A DNA stretch of 64,000 nucleotides from Prorocentrum cordatum (GCA_963575745.1 CAUYUJ010020535.1:91051-155050), one strand, 5' to 3'. Counted from the stretch's first letter, positions 20,651 through 32,717 are shown. Notes: generated from the letters alone by a model not told the origin. Numbers and translations are program-made.

Positions 20651-20796
20651 AAACATTTTAGCTCTCAGCGAGCTCTCTGGGAATAACTTGCACAGGGAAG
20701 CTCTGCGAGTTACTAGCCCCCCAGCGCGCCAGAATTACTTGTAAGCTTCCAGCAACTAGCTGAGGGAAGCTCTACATGTTAAGTTCCGTCCAGATA

Positions 20797-22367
20797 ACTC
20801 GTAGAGCTTCCCTCAGCTAGTTATAGCTGGAAGCTAAGAGTAATTCCGGCGCGCTGGAGAGCTAGTTGGCTCGAAAAAAAAGAACTGAACTTTTCACAAC
20901 TTTTGGTCAGTTGAAAATTATGTTCTCGAAATTTGACAATTCGTTAGAGCTCTAGTATTTTTCTCGTGATATTCGATCTTATTCCCGCTCGCCATCGTGA
21001 TATCAGCTTGATCGGGTAACTTTGAAGGTCAAAAAGCACACTGGCGGGAACGGCCGTTTCGAGTCATCTTGATACGCGCTGTCGGTATTTTGTACTTAAC
21101 TCGAGCTTCAGGACAGCTACAGAGCTGGTAAGCACAGCTATCGCACTCAGAATCATCAGGCGCGTTCGCCTGTTGAATCTATAGGGCTGAACTCGGTCTG
21201 CTAGCCGAGCTAGGTCCGCAAACCTATTCGTATTATTCGAGTCAAATGAATACGCATTGTCGGTATTTTCTACTTAACTCGAGCTGTAGGGCAGCTACAG
21301 TGCTGGTAAGCACACCTATCGCACTCAGAATCATCAGGCGCGTCCGCCTGTTCAATCCATAGGTCTGAACTCGATCTGCTAGCCGAGCTAGGCCCGCAAA
21401 CCTATTGGTATTAGTCGAGTCAACTTGATACGCGTTGTCGGTATTTTCTACTTAACTCAAGCTGTAGGGCAGCTATAGTGCTGATAAGCACACCCATCGC
21501 ACTCAGAATCATCAGGCGTGTTCGCCTGTTCAATCCATAGGTCTGAACTCGGTCTGCTAGCCGAGCTAGGTCCGCCAACCTATTCGTATTATTCGAGTCA
21601 ACTTGATACGCGTGGTCGGTATTTTGTACTTAATTCGAGCTGCAGGGCAGCTACAGTGCTGGTAAGCACACCTATCGTACTCAGAATCATCAGGCGCGTC
21701 CGTCTCTTGACTCCAGAGGTCTGAACTCGGTCTGCTAGCCGAGCTAGGTTCGCAAATCTATTCGTATTATTCGAGTCATCTTGACAAATGCTCTCGGTAT
21801 TATCTGTACTTAACTCGAGCTGTAGGCTACAGTACAGAAGTCGATTGGGAATCATCGGGCGCGTTTGTCTGTTGTATCGAGAGCTCTGAACTCGGCCTGC
21901 TGCCCGAGCTAGGTTCGCGAAACTATTCGTATTGTCCGAATCATCGTGAAAAGTGCTCTCAATTTTCTGCACTCAATTCGTGCTGGGGGAGGGCTACATT
22001 GCTGCGGGTCATAGAAATCGATTTGCACACATCAGGCGCGTTCGTTGGTCGTTTCGAGAGCTCAGAACTTGGTCTGCTGCTCGAAACAGGTCTGCGAAAC
22101 TATTATATTATTCGAGTCACCCTGAGAAGATGCTGTCGGTTTTCTGCACTTAACTCGGGCTGTAGGGTGGCTGCAGGGCTGGTAATCACATGAGTCGATG
22201 CGCAGACATCAGACGCGTCCGCCTGTCGCATTGAGAGGTCTGAACTCGGTCTGATGAGACGCGTCCGCTTGTCGCATTCAGAGGTCAAACCATATTCACT
22301 ATGAGTCAGAATGTTGGTAGGTGCTCTCGGTTTTCTGAACTTAAGTCGAGCTTGGAAGCTCTACGAG
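20797..22367 (+). mobile_element. Satellite-bearing unit with inverted ends (1.57 kb)
   Basis: Begins AACTCGTAGAGCTTCC and ends GGAAGCTCTACGAG, a 14-bp inverted repeat. Inside is one leader (about 20800-21060) then seven S178 monomers. No coding capacity seen. Whether it moves as a unit is inference. Confidence 0.5.
21060..22350 (+). repeat. S178 satellite array, seven monomers
   Basis: Monomers share 'gtcggtattttgtacttaactcg', 'cagctacag-gctggtaagcac', 'atcaggcgcgttcgcctgt' and 'gaactcggtctgctagccgag'. Spacing is about 175-180 bp. Confidence 0.8.
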
Positions 22368-22413
22368 TTCCCCGGCGGTAACCAAGGTTGACGGTTTACC
22401 GCCGGCACCCAGT
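22354..22413 (+). repeat. R1 hairpin module
   Basis: Perfect TAA/TTA stem. After CACCCAGT the sequence enters a leader copy part-way ('atttccggggagctgg'). Confidence 0.75.
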
Positions 22414-22619
22414 ATTTCCGGGGAGCTGGAGAGCTAGTTGGCATGAAAAATCTCGACGGACCTTTTGGTGACTTTTGGCTGGTTGAAAATTTTGTTCTCA
22501 AAATTTGAACATTCGTTAGAGCTCTAGTATTTTTCCCATGATATTCGATCTTATTCCCGCTCGCCATTTCGATCTCAGCTCGATCGGGTTTGAAGGCCAA
22601 AAAGCACACGGACGGGAAC

Positions 22620-23390
22620 GGCCGTTTCGAGTCATCTTAATACGCGCTGTCGGTTTTCTGAAGATAACTCGAGCTTCAGGACAACGACAGAGCTGGTCAG
22701 CACAGCTAATGCATTCAGAATAATCAGGCGCGTTCGCCTGTTGAATCCAGAGGTCTGAACTCGGTCTGCTAGCCGAGCTAGGGTCGCAAATATATTCGTA
22801 TTATTCGAGTCATTGTAGCAGACACTCTCGGTTTTCGGTACTTAACTCAAGCTGTAGGGCAGCTACAGAGCTGATAGTCACAGAAATCGATTGGGAGTCA
22901 TCAGGCGCGTTCGTCTGTAGAATCGAGAGCTCTGAACTCGCCTGCTGCCCGAGCTAGGTTCGCGAAGCTATTGGTATTGATCGAGTCATCTTGAGAAGTG
23001 CTCTCGGGTTTCTATACTCAAATCGTGCTGGGGGAGGGCTAGAGTGCTGCTGGTCACAGGAATCGATTTCGAGACATCAGGCGGGTCCGTTCGTCGAACC
23101 GAGAGCTCGGAACTCGGTCTGCTGCTCGAACGAGATCCGCGAAACTGTTGTATTATTCGAGTTATCCTGAGAGGTACTCTCGGTTTTCCGCACTTAACTC
23201 AGGCTGTATGGGGGGCTGCAGAGCTGGTAATCACAGGAATCGATCCGCAGACATCAGACGCGTCCGCCTGTCGCATTCAAAGGTCTGAATTCGGTTTCAT
23301 ACTCGAGCTCGATTGGAAAACTGTTCGTTTGTTTTGTTAGAGTCATCTTGAGAGGTCTATAATCGCTTGGGCTGAAAAACTATTCGTTGT
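22620..23390 (+). repeat. S178 satellite array, four monomers
   Basis: Follows a leader copy at 22414-22620. It ends with the pre-R1 tail 'ccacattatatattgtcag' that also precedes the R1s at 27898, 29377, 31097, 32658, 35170, 37033 and 38178. Confidence 0.75.
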
Positions 23391-23421
23391 CTGAAATTCT
23401 TTTCCACATTATATATTGTCA

Positions 23422-23481
23422 GGAAGCTCTACGAGTCCCCCGGCGGTGAGAAAGGTTGACGGTTTAGCGCCGGCGCCCAGT
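23422..23481 (+). repeat. R1 hairpin module, two stem mismatches
   Basis: GGCGGTGAG against TTTAGCGCC; GAAAGG loop subtype. Confidence 0.65.
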
Positions 23482-23947
23482 TGGCCGACCGCGCATTAAG
23501 AGACAAATGTGTTAACTTTGGGTCGAGTGTCTAATGTTTCTCCGAAATTCGAAAATTCGTTTTGCGAACGGGTATTTTTCTCACGTGTAGTAATTTATGC
23601 CGCGACTGCCAGTTAAATGCTCAGGTGCGTAGCTGGAATATTACTATCAAAACACTTGCTGGAACCGACGGCCGTTTCGAGTCATCTTGACGCGTATTAA
23701 CGATTTCTGTACTTATCTCGGGATATAGGACAGCTGCAGAGCTAATGCGTACAGAAACCAATTGGGAATCATGAGGCGCATTCATTTGTCCGATCTACAG
23801 CTCTGAACTCGGTCTGCTGCTCGAGCTGGACCCGCAAACTTATTTGTATTCTTCGAGTCATTTTGACGAGTGTTGTCCGTTTTCTGTACTGAACTCGCGA
23901 TATTTTGAAAAGAGAATCTCAATGAGTAGTGGGCAGCACTGCGCAAG

Positions 23948-24005
23948 AAAGCTCTACGAGGCTCCCGGTGGTAACCTGGTTGACGGTTTACCGCCGGCTC
24001 CCAGT
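23948..24005 (+). repeat. R1 hairpin module
   Basis: GGTGGTAA/TTTACCGCC, a G.T pair in the stem. The following base enters R4 part-way ('cattttcagaaagcag'). Confidence 0.65.
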
Positions 24006-24200
24006 TCATTTTCAGAAAGCAGATTTTTCGCACCTGTAAACGACTATGAGGGCCTCTCTGTCTCACTATGAGTTCTGTAGGCGCACTTTCACTATCAAAA
24101 CACTTGGCGGAACCATCTTCATGTCGACAATTTTTCTCTTTTTCGAGAAATGCTTCCAGAAGCTCTCTCTTTGGACTCCGAGCACTCTTACGCGTGAAAT

Positions 24201-24256
24201 GAGCTCTACGAGGTTCCCGGCGGTGACAAGGTTGACGGTTCACCGCCGGCGCCAGT
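24201..24256 (+). repeat. R1 hairpin module, TGA/TCA type
   Basis: Perfect GGCGGTGA/TCACCGCC pairing; preceded by the R4 tail 'gagcactcttacgcgtg'. Confidence 0.7.
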
Positions 24257-24511
24257 GATAACTTTTGGGTGGTTTGGCGAATATTTGAAGTATATTTAAC
24301 AATTTATTTTGAGAAAGCAGATTTTTCGCAGCTGTAGTGGGTTATGGTGCGTTCGCCACTAAAATTTTCAGGCCCATAGATGCAGTATTACTATCAAAAC
24401 ACTTGGAGGAACCGAGGTTGTATAAAAATAGAAAAACACGATTTTTCGAGTTTTTCGTTTCTCGCCTCAGAAGCTTTCTCTATGTGTTCCGACGATCGCT
24501 GTGCAATAAAA

Positions 24512-24568
24512 GAGCTCTACGAGGTTCTCGGCGGTAACCAGGTTGACGGTTTACGGCCGGTTCCAGTT
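24512..24568 (+). repeat. R1 hairpin module, right arm mutated
   Basis: Right arm reads TTTACGGCCGG. It is followed by 'ctggcgcgctggagagctagttgg', i.e. enters the leader's start. Confidence 0.65.
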
Positions 24569-24769
24569 CTGGCGCGCTGGAGAGCTAGTTGGCAAGAAAA
24601 ATCTGGACGGAACTTTTGCTGACTTTTGGTCGGTTGAACATTTGGTTTGAACATTCGTTAGAGCTCTAGTATTTTTTCCCGTGATATTCGATCTTATTCC
24701 CGCTCGCCATCTCGACCTCAGCTCGATCGGGTAACTTTGAAGGTCAAAAAGCACTCTGGCGGGATCGGC

Positions 24770-25500
24770 CGTTTCGAGTCATATTGATATGCGCTGACGA
24801 TTTTATGAACATAACTCGAGCTCTAGGGCAGCTACAGAGCTGGTAAGCACAGCTAATGCATGCAGAATGATCAGGCACGTTCGCCTGTTGAACCCAGAGG
24901 TCTGAACTCGGTCTGTGAGCCGAGCTAGGTCCGCAAACCTGTCCGTATTATTCGAGTCATCTTGACAGGAACTCTCGGTTTTCTGTACTTAACTCGGGCT
25001 GTAAGACAGCTACAGAGCTGATATTTACAGAAACTGATTCAGAATCGTCAGTTGCGTTTGTCTGTCGAATCCAGAGCTCTGAACTCGGTCTTCTGCTCGA
25101 TCTAGAAGCGCGAACTTATTCGTATTGGTCGAGTAATCTTGAGAAGTGCTCTCGGTTTTCTTCATTGAACTTGCGCTGAGAGGGGGCTACAGTGCTCGTT
25201 GTCATATGAATAGATTTAAAAAAATCATGCGCGCCCGCCTGTCGAATCGAGAGCTCGGAAATCGGTCTGCTGCCAGAACTAGGTTCGCGAAACTATTCTA
25301 TTGTTCGAGTGATCCTGAGAGATGCTGTCGGTTTTCTGCACTGACCTCGGGCTGTAGGGGGGCTGCGGGGCTGGTAATGACAGGAGTCGATTCTCAGACA
25401 TCAGACGCGCCCGCTTGTCGCATTCAGAGGCCAAAAAATATTCACTATGAGTCAGAATGTTGGTAGGTGCTGTCGGTTTTCTCAACTGAAGTCGAGCTTG
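24770..25500 (+). repeat. S178 satellite array, four monomers
   Basis: Monomers alternate between the 'agccgagctaggtccgcaaac' and 'gctgcccgatctagaatcgcg' subtypes, an order repeated in the next array. Confidence 0.75.
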
Positions 25501-25575
25501 GAAGCTCTACGAGTTCCCCGGCGGTAACCAAGGTTGACGGTTTACCGCCGGCGCCCAGTAACTCGTAGAGCTTCC
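25500..25575 (+). repeat. R1 module with complete nested inverted repeats
   Basis: Outer arms GGAAGCTCTACGAGTT (25500-25515) and AACTCGTAGAGCTTCC (25560-25575) are perfect 16-bp complements. Inside them, CCGGCGGTAA (25518-25527) and TTACCGCCGG (25542-25551) are perfect 10-bp complements. This is the most complete R1 to next-unit junction in the window. Confidence 0.85.
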
Positions 25576-26537
25576 CTTAGCAAGTTATTGCTGGAAGCTA
25601 AGCGTAATTGCGGCGCGCTGGAGAGCTAGTTGGCAAGAAAAATCTCGACGGACCTTTTGGTGACTTTTGCTCGGTTGATTTTTTTCTCGGAATTCAACAA
25701 TTCGTTAGAGCTCTAGTATTTTTCCCGTGATATTCGATCTTATTCCCGCTCGCCATCTTGATCTCAGCTCGATCGGGTGAATATTACTATCGAAAAGCAC
25801 TCTGGCGGGATCGGCCGTTTGACGGTTTTCTGAAGATAACTCGAGCTTGAGGACAGCTACAGAGCTGGTAAGCACAGCTTATGGATGTAGAATGATTAGC
25901 CGCGTTCGCCTGTTGAATCGAGAGGTCTGAACTCGGTCTGTTAGCCGAGCTAGGTCCCGAAAACTATTCGTATTATTCGAGTCATCTTGACAGGAACTCT
26001 CGGTTTTCTGTACTTAACTCGAGCTGCAGGACAGCTACGGAGCTGATATTTACAGCAAATGATTCAGAATCATCAGTTGCGTTTGTCTGTCGAATCCAGA
26101 GCTCTGAACTCGGTCTGCTGCCCGATCTAGAATCGCGAAACTATTCGTATTGGTCGAGTCATCTTGAGAAGTGTTCTCGGTTTTCTTCCCTCAATTCGCG
26201 CTGAGGGGGGCTACAGTGCTGGTGGTCACAGGAATCGATTTGCAGACATCAGACGCGTTCGCCCGTAGAATCCAGAGCTCAGAACTCGGTCTGCTGCCCG
26301 AATTAGGTCTGCGAAACTACTGTATTGTTCGAGTCATCCTGAGAGGTGCTCTCGGTTTTCCGCACTTAACTCGGGCTGTGGGGGGACTGCAGGGCTGGTA
26401 ATGAGAGGAGTCGATTCGCAGACATCAGACGCGTCTACCTGTCGCATTCAGAGGTCAAAAAATATTCACTATAAGTCGGAATGTTGGTAGGTGCTGTCGG
26501 TTTTCCCAACTTAAGTCAAGATAGGAAGCTCTACGAG
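25560..26537 (+). mobile_element. Satellite-bearing unit with inverted ends (0.98 kb)
   Basis: AACTCGTAGAGCTTCC start, leader to about 25815, four S178 monomers, GGAAGCTCTACGAG end. Its length differs from the 1172- and 1330-bp units by about one and two monomers. Confidence 0.5.
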
Positions 26538-26584
26538 TCTCCCGGCGGTAACCAAGGTTGACGGTTTACCGCCGGCGCCCAGTT
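26524..26584 (+). repeat. R1 hairpin module
   Basis: Perfect TAA/TTA stem. It is followed by a shortened leader fragment and then an R2 copy (26626-26695). Confidence 0.75.
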
Positions 26585-26738
26585 CCGGCGCGCTAGTTGG
26601 CAAGAAAAATGTCGACGGAACTTACCTCGTAGAGCTCTTCGTCGTCGATGAGCCAGAGGAATTCCGGCGCGGGGTGGAGCTAGTTGGCCCAGCCGGCCGA
26701 GGCGGAGAATGTGACAACTTTTGGGTAGTTTTGCAAAT

Positions 26739-27911
26739 AACTCGTAGAGCTTCCCTTAGCAAGTTATTGCTGGAAGCTTAAGAGTAATTCCGGGGCGCTG
26801 GAGAGCTAGTTGGCAAGAAAAATCTCGACGGACCTTTTGCTGACTTTTGGTCAGTTGAAAATTATGTTCTCGAAATTTAACAATTTCTTTGAGCTCTAGT
26901 ATTTTTTCCCGTGATATTCGATCTTATTCCCGCCTGCCATCTTAATCTCAGCTCGATCGGGTACCTTTTACTGCCAAAAAGCGCTCCGGCGGGATCGGCC
27001 GTTTCGAGTCATCTTGATACGCGGTGACGGTTTTCTGAAGATAACTCGAGCTTGAGGGCAGCTACAGAGCTGATCAGCACAGCTTATGGATTCAGAATGA
27101 TCAGGCGCGTTCGCCTGTTGAACCGAGAGGTCTGAACTCGGTCTGCTAGCCGAGCTAGGTCCGCAAATCTACTCGTGTTATTCGAGTCAGCTTGACAGAC
27201 GCTCTCGGTTTTCTGTACTTAACTCGAGCTACAGCACAGCTACAGAGCTGCTACGTACAGAATCCGATTCAGAAGCATCGATTGCGTTTGTCTGTTGAAT
27301 CGAGAGCTCTGAACTCGGGCTGCTGCCCGATCTAGAATCGCGAACCTATTCGTATTGTTCGAGTCATCTTGAGAGATGCTGACTGTTCTCTGCACTCAAC
27401 TCGGGCTGTAGGGGGCTGCATGGCTGGTAATTACTGGAATCGATTGGGAACATCAGGCGCGTCCGCCTTCCGAATCCAGAGCTCCGAACTCTGTCCGCTG
27501 CACGAACTAGATCCGCAAAACTATTCGTATTGTTCAAGTCATGTTGGGAGGTGCTGTCGGTTTCCTGCACTTAACTCGGGCTGTAGGGGGGGGGGGCTGC
27601 AGGGCTGGTAATCACATTAATCGATTCAGAGACATCAGACGCGTCCGCTTGCGGCATGCAGAGGTCTGATCTCGGTTTGATACTCGAGCTAGGTTTGCCA
27701 AACTATTCGTATTGTTCGAGTCATCTTGAGAGGTGCTGTCGATTTACGCACGAAGCTCGGGCTGTAGGAGAGCTACAGAGCTCGTACAGAAGACAATCCA
27801 GAAGCTTCGGAGGCGTTAGGCTGTTGCAACCGAGAGGTCTGAAATTGCTTGGGCTGAAAAACTATTTTTTTCAGTGTATTTACATTATATGTTGTCAGGA
27901 AGCTCTACGAG
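26739..27911 (+). mobile_element. Satellite-bearing unit with inverted ends (1.17 kb)
   Basis: AACTCGTAGAGCTTCC start at 26739, leader to about 27000, five S178 monomers including one with a G10 run (27585-27597), GGAAGCTCTACGAG end. Confidence 0.5.
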
Positions 27912-27957
27912 TCCCCCGGCGGTAAGAAAGGTTGACGGTTTACCGCCGGCGCCCAGT
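27898..27957 (+). repeat. R1 hairpin module joined to mid-R4
   Basis: Perfect TAA/TTA stem with GAAAGG loop. After GCCCAGT the sequence starts inside R4 ('atttgaaagatatttgac'). Confidence 0.75.
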
Positions 27958-28182
27958 ATTTGAAAGATATTTGACAATTCATTTTGAGAAAGCAGATTTT
28001 TCGCACCTGTAGACAACTCTGAGGGCCTCTGCGTCTTAATATGAGCGCTGAAGGTGCACTTTCACTATCAAAACACCTGGCGCAACCAACTTTATATCGA
28101 CATGAAAAAATTGAAGATTCAATTTTTCGAGAAATGCCTCGAGAAGCTCTCTCCTTCGACTCTTAGCACTCACGCGTGAAAA

Positions 28183-28238
28183 GAGCTCTGCGAGGTTCCC
28201 GGCGGAGACCAGGTTGACGGTTCACCGCCGGTGCCAGT
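28183..28238 (+). repeat. R1 hairpin module, left arm mutated
   Basis: GGCGGAGA against TTCACCGCC. It ends GTGCCAGT and enters a leader. Confidence 0.65.
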
Positions 28239-28390
28239 AATTCCGGAGCGCTGGAGAGCTAGTTGGCTCGAAAAAATAGAATTGAACTTTTCACAACTTT
28301 TGGTCGGTTGAAAATTTTCTTCTCGAAATGCCTCGTAGAGCTCTGATGGTAGAAGAGCTAGAGGAATTCGGCGACAGCGTGGAGCTAGTG

Positions 28391-29390
28391 ACTCGTAGAG
28401 CTTCCCTAAGCTAGTTGCTGGAAGCTTAAGAGTAATTCCGGCGCGCTGGAAGCTAGTTGGCTCGAAAAAAAAGAAATGAACTTTTCACAACTTTTGGTCG
28501 CTTGAAAATTTTGTTCTCGAAATTCAACAATTCGTTTGTGCTCTAGTATTTTTTCCCGTGATATTCGATCTTATCCCCGCTCGTCAACTTGATCTCAGCT
28601 CGATCGGGCATCTTTTACTGCCAAAAAGCACACTGGCGGGATCGGCCGTTTCGAGTCATCTTGATACGCGTTGTCGGTATTTTGTACTTAACTCGAGCTG
28701 TAGGACAGCTACAGAGCTGGTAAGCACAGCTAATCGATTTAGAATGATTAGGTGCGTTCGCCTGTTGAATCCAGAGCTCTGAACCCGGTTTGCTAGCCGA
28801 GCTAGGTCCGCAAACCTATTCGTATTATTGAAGTCATCTTGACTCGCACTGTCGGTATTCTGAACTTAACTCGAGATATAGGACAGCTACAGAGCTGGTA
28901 AACACGCGTCATCGACTCAGAATCATCAGGCGCGTTCGGCTCTTCCAACCAGAGGTCTGAACTCGGTCTGCTAGCCGAGCCAGGTCCGCAAACCTATTCG
29001 TATTATTCGAATCATCTTGATAGGCGCTCTCGGTTTCCTGTACTTAACTCGAGCTATAGGACAGCTACAGGGCTGATAGTTACAGAAACCGATTCAGAGT
29101 CATCAGTCGCGTTTGTCTGTCGAATCCAGAGCTCTGAACTAGGTCTGCTGCGCGATCCAGAATCACGAAACTGTTCGTATTCTTCCAGTCATCTTGAGAG
29201 CTACTGTCGGCGTTCTGCACTTAACTCGGGCTGTAGGGAGGCTGCAGGGCGGAATCGATTCGGAGACATCAGACGCGTCCGTCTGTCGCATTCAGAGGTC
29301 TGAACTCGGTCTGATACTCGAGTTGGGCTGAACACTATTCGTTCTCTGCAATGTTTTTCGACATTATATGTTGTCAGGAAGCTCTACGAG
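28391..29390 (+). mobile_element. Satellite-bearing unit with inverted ends (1.0 kb)
   Basis: ACTCGTAGAGCTTCCC start, leader to about 28640, four S178 monomers, GGAAGCTCTACGAG end. Confidence 0.5.
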
Positions 29391-29436
29391 TCCCCCGGCG
29401 GTAAAAAAGGTTGACGGTTTACCGCCGGCGCCCAGT
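29377..29436 (+). repeat. R1 hairpin module
   Basis: Perfect TAA/TTA stem, AAAAGG loop. It is followed by ~290 bp (29437-29720) seen once, apart from a short piece repeated at 29788-29815 ('ttggcgaaatgtcgaaa'). Confidence 0.7.
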
Positions 29437-30157
29437 TGGCGAAATGTCGAAAGCGGACGCGATCATACCTTTCGCGGCCTGGCTCAGCCGATTTTGCAGT
29501 TCTAACAATTCGTTTCGGCTGCTATTTGCGCAGAACGAAGCTCGGTATTACAGAAGTTACCTCGCAAATTCTTAGTTCATTCCGTCGAAAAATTCCCCCG
29601 AGCGAAGCCAGGGATCGACTTGACGTTGGCAGTCCAAAAATGCAATTTTCCAGTTTTGCAGAAAATGCCATCTGAAGCTATCTGCTTGCACTTCTAGTTC
29701 TCTCAGGCGTCTGCTTACACTTCTAGTGCCTCATAGAGCTCTGATGGTAGGAGAGCTAGAGGAATTCGGCGACAGGGTGAAGCTAGTTGGCGAAATGTCG
29801 AAAAGGGACGCGATCATACCTCGCAGAGCTCTTCGGCATCGATGAGCTAGAGGAATTCCGGCGCGGGGTGGAGCTAGTTGGCCGACCCGACCTTAAGAGA
29901 CAAAGTGGTGACTTTCGGTCGGTTTAGATCCGAAAGATGTTTGACAATTTATTTTGAGAAACCAGATTTTTCTCACGTGTAGTGGGTTATGCCGCGTCTC
30001 CCAGTTAAATTTTCATGTCTGTAGCTGCAATATTACTATCGAAAGACTTGCAGGAACCGCTTTTGGATGGAAACCGAAAACTCGTGATTTTTCGATTTTT
30101 TCGGCTCTCGCTTTAGAAGCTTCCTTCATCTGTTCCGAGGAGCGCTGTGCAACAAAC

Positions 30158-30215
30158 GAGCTCTACGAGGTGCCCGGCGGTAACCAGGTTCACGGTTTAC
30201 CGCCGTTTCCCAGTT
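30158..30215 (+). repeat. R1 hairpin module
   Basis: GGCGGTAA/TTTACCGCC. The sequence then enters the leader part-way ('caacaattcgttagagctct'). Confidence 0.65.
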
Positions 30216-30329
30216 CAACAATTCGTTAGAGCTCTAGTATTTTTTCCCGTGATATTCGATCTTATTCCCGCTCGCCATCTTGATCTCAGCTCGGTCGGGT
30301 ACCTTGTACTGCCAAAAAGCACACTGACG

Positions 30330-31090
30330 GGATCGGTCGTTTCGAGTCATCTTAATACGCGTTGTCGGTATTTTGTACTTAACTCGAGCTGTAGGGCAGC
30401 TACAGAGCTGGTAAGCACAGCTATCGCATTCAGAATTATCAGGCGCGTTCGCCTGTTGAATCCAGAGGTCTGAACTCGGTCTGCTAGCCGAGCTAGGGTC
30501 GCAAACCTATTCGTATTATTAGAGTCATCTTGACCTGTGCTGTCGGTTTTCTCTACTTAACTCGAGCTATGAGGCAGCTACAGGGCTCATTGTCACAGAT
30601 ATCGATGGGGAATCATCAGGCGCGTTCGTCTATTGAATCGAGAGCTCTGAACTCGGCCTGCTGCCCGAGCTAGGTTTGCGAAACTATTCGTATTGTTCTG
30701 CACTCAACTCGTGCTGGGGGAGAGCTACAGTGCTGCGGGTCACAGATATCGATTTGCACACATCAGGCGCGTCTGTTGGTCGATTCCAGAGCTCGGAACT
30801 CGGTCTGCTGCTCGAACTAGGCCCGCAACGCTATTGTATCATTCGGGTCGATACTGTCGGTTTTCTGCACTTACCTCGGGCTATAGGGGGGCTGCAGGGT
30901 TGGGAATCACATGGGTGGGTTCGCAGACATCAGACGCGCCCGCCTGTCGCATTCAGAGGTCTAAACTCGGTTCGATACTCGCACTGGGTTGCGAAACTGT
31001 TTGTTTTTTGGTTAGAGTCATCTGGAGAGGTCTGAAATCGCTTGGGCTGAAAAACTAATCGTTCTTTGGAGTTTTTTTCCACACTATATA
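30330..31090 (+). repeat. S178 satellite array, four monomers
   Basis: Includes the 'gctgggggagagctacagtgctgcgg' monomer subtype also found at 22000, 23030 and 32280. Confidence 0.75.
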
Positions 31091-31096
31091 CTGTCA

Positions 31097-31156
31097 GGAA
31101 GCTCTACGAGTCCCCCGGCGGTAACCAAGGTTGACGGTTTACCGCCGGCGCCCAGT
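31097..31156 (+). repeat. R1 hairpin module joined into a satellite monomer
   Basis: Perfect TAA/TTA stem with CCAAGG loop. After GCCCAGT comes a single partial S178 monomer. Confidence 0.7.
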
Positions 31157-31340
31157 CGAAAAAAAGAGGTGTTGTCGCCTCCCTGCACTTAACTCGGGCT
31201 GTAGGGAGGCTGCAGGACCGGCAATCACAGGGATCGATTCGGAGACATCAGACGCGTCCGCCTGTCGCATGCAGAGGTCTGAACTCGGTCTGATACTCGA
31301 GCTAGGTTTGTCAAACTGTTCGTATTCTTCGAGACATCTC

Positions 31341-32671
31341 AACTCGTAGAGCTTCCTTTAGCAAGTTATTGCTGGAAGCTTAAGAGTAATTCCAGAGCGC
31401 TGGAGAGCTAGTTGGTAAGAAAAATCTCGACGGACCTTTTTCCCGGAGAGCTCGCTGAGAGCTGAAGGGTTTAAGATTAGAAGCCTGACGGTGGTGGTGC
31501 CTGCCAGGAGCTCCTCCACGGCGGTCCACGTTCCTCGCAGCAGCTCCGGTGAACCGGAAACGTGTCCGGGAGAGCTTCCGGCAAGCTTACACGCGTGACC
31601 GCACGCGTGCAGGCACGCATGGAAGCGTTTCTGCCAGCGCTTCGGCAGCGCTGGAAAGAGCTGCCCGGAGCTCTCCAGGAAAGATTTCCCGTCTCCACAG
31701 GCTCTCTTCGCTCTCCGGGTTTTGAACGCTACCAAGTGGTGACTTTTGGTCGATTGAAAATGTTGTTGTCAGATTTCAACAATTCGTTTGAGCTCTAGTA
31801 TTTTTTCCCGTCATATTCGATCTCATTCCCGCTCGCCATCTTGATCTCAGCTCGATCGGGTACCTTTTACTGCCAAAAAGCGTCCCGGCGGGAACGGCCG
31901 TTTCGAGTCATCTTGTCACGCGTTGTCGGTATTTTGTACTTAACTCGAGCTGTAGGGCAGCCACAGAGCTGGTAAGCACACCTATCGCATTCAGAAATCG
32001 AGAGGTCTGAACTCGGTCTGCTAGCCGAGCTAGGTCCGCAAACCTATTTGTATTATTCGAGTCATCTTGACAGACGCTCTCGGTTTTCTGTACTTAACTC
32101 GAGCTGTAGGGCAGCTACAGGGCTCATTGTCACAGACATCGATGGGGAATGATCAGTCGCGTTTGTCCATTGAACCGAGAGCTCTGAACTCGGCCTGCTG
32201 TTCGAGCTAGGTTCGCGAAACTATTCGTATTGTGCGTATTATCTTGAGAAGTGCTCTCAATTTTCTGCACTCAACTCGTGCTGGGGGAGGGCTACAGTGC
32301 TGCGGTTCACAGATATCGATTTCTACACCTCAGGCGCGTCTGTCGGTCGATTCCAGAGCTCCGAACTCGGTCTGCTGCTCGAACTAGGTTCGCGAAAATA
32401 TTCTAGTATTCGAGTCGATACTGTCGGTTTTCTGTACAGAAACTCGGGCTGTAGCGGGGCTGCAAGGCTGGGAATCACATGAGTGTTTGCAGACATCAGA
32501 CGCGCCCGCCTGTCGCATTCAGAGGTCTGAACTCGGTTTGATACTTGAAATGGGTTGCGAATCTGTTTTTTTGTTAGAGTCATCTTGAGAGGTCTGAAAT
32601 CGCTTGGGCTGAAAAACTAGTCGTTCTTTGAGTTTTTTTCCACACTATATACTGTCAGGAAGCTCTACGAG
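31341..32671 (+). mobile_element. Satellite-bearing unit with inverted ends and internal R7 copy
   Basis: AACTCGTAGAGCTTCC start and GGAAGCTCTACGAG end. The leader is interrupted by an inverted R7 segment (31437-31735) before resuming ('gtgacttttggtcgattg'); four S178 monomers follow. Confidence 0.5.
31437..31735 (-). repeat. R7 GC-rich repeat, inverted copy inside a leader
   Basis: Contains the reverse complement of the R7 core ('ggcagcgctggaaagagctg' region). It interrupts a leader after 'cggaccttttt'. Confidence 0.55.
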
Positions 32672-32717
32672 TCTCTCGGCGGAAAGAAAGGTTGACGGTC
32701 TACCGCCGGCGCCCAGT
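32658..32717 (+). repeat. R1 hairpin module joined into a satellite monomer
   Basis: GGCGGAAA against TCTACCGCC. After GCCCAGT a satellite monomer starts part-way ('gggaggtcctgtcgatttgc'). Confidence 0.65.
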
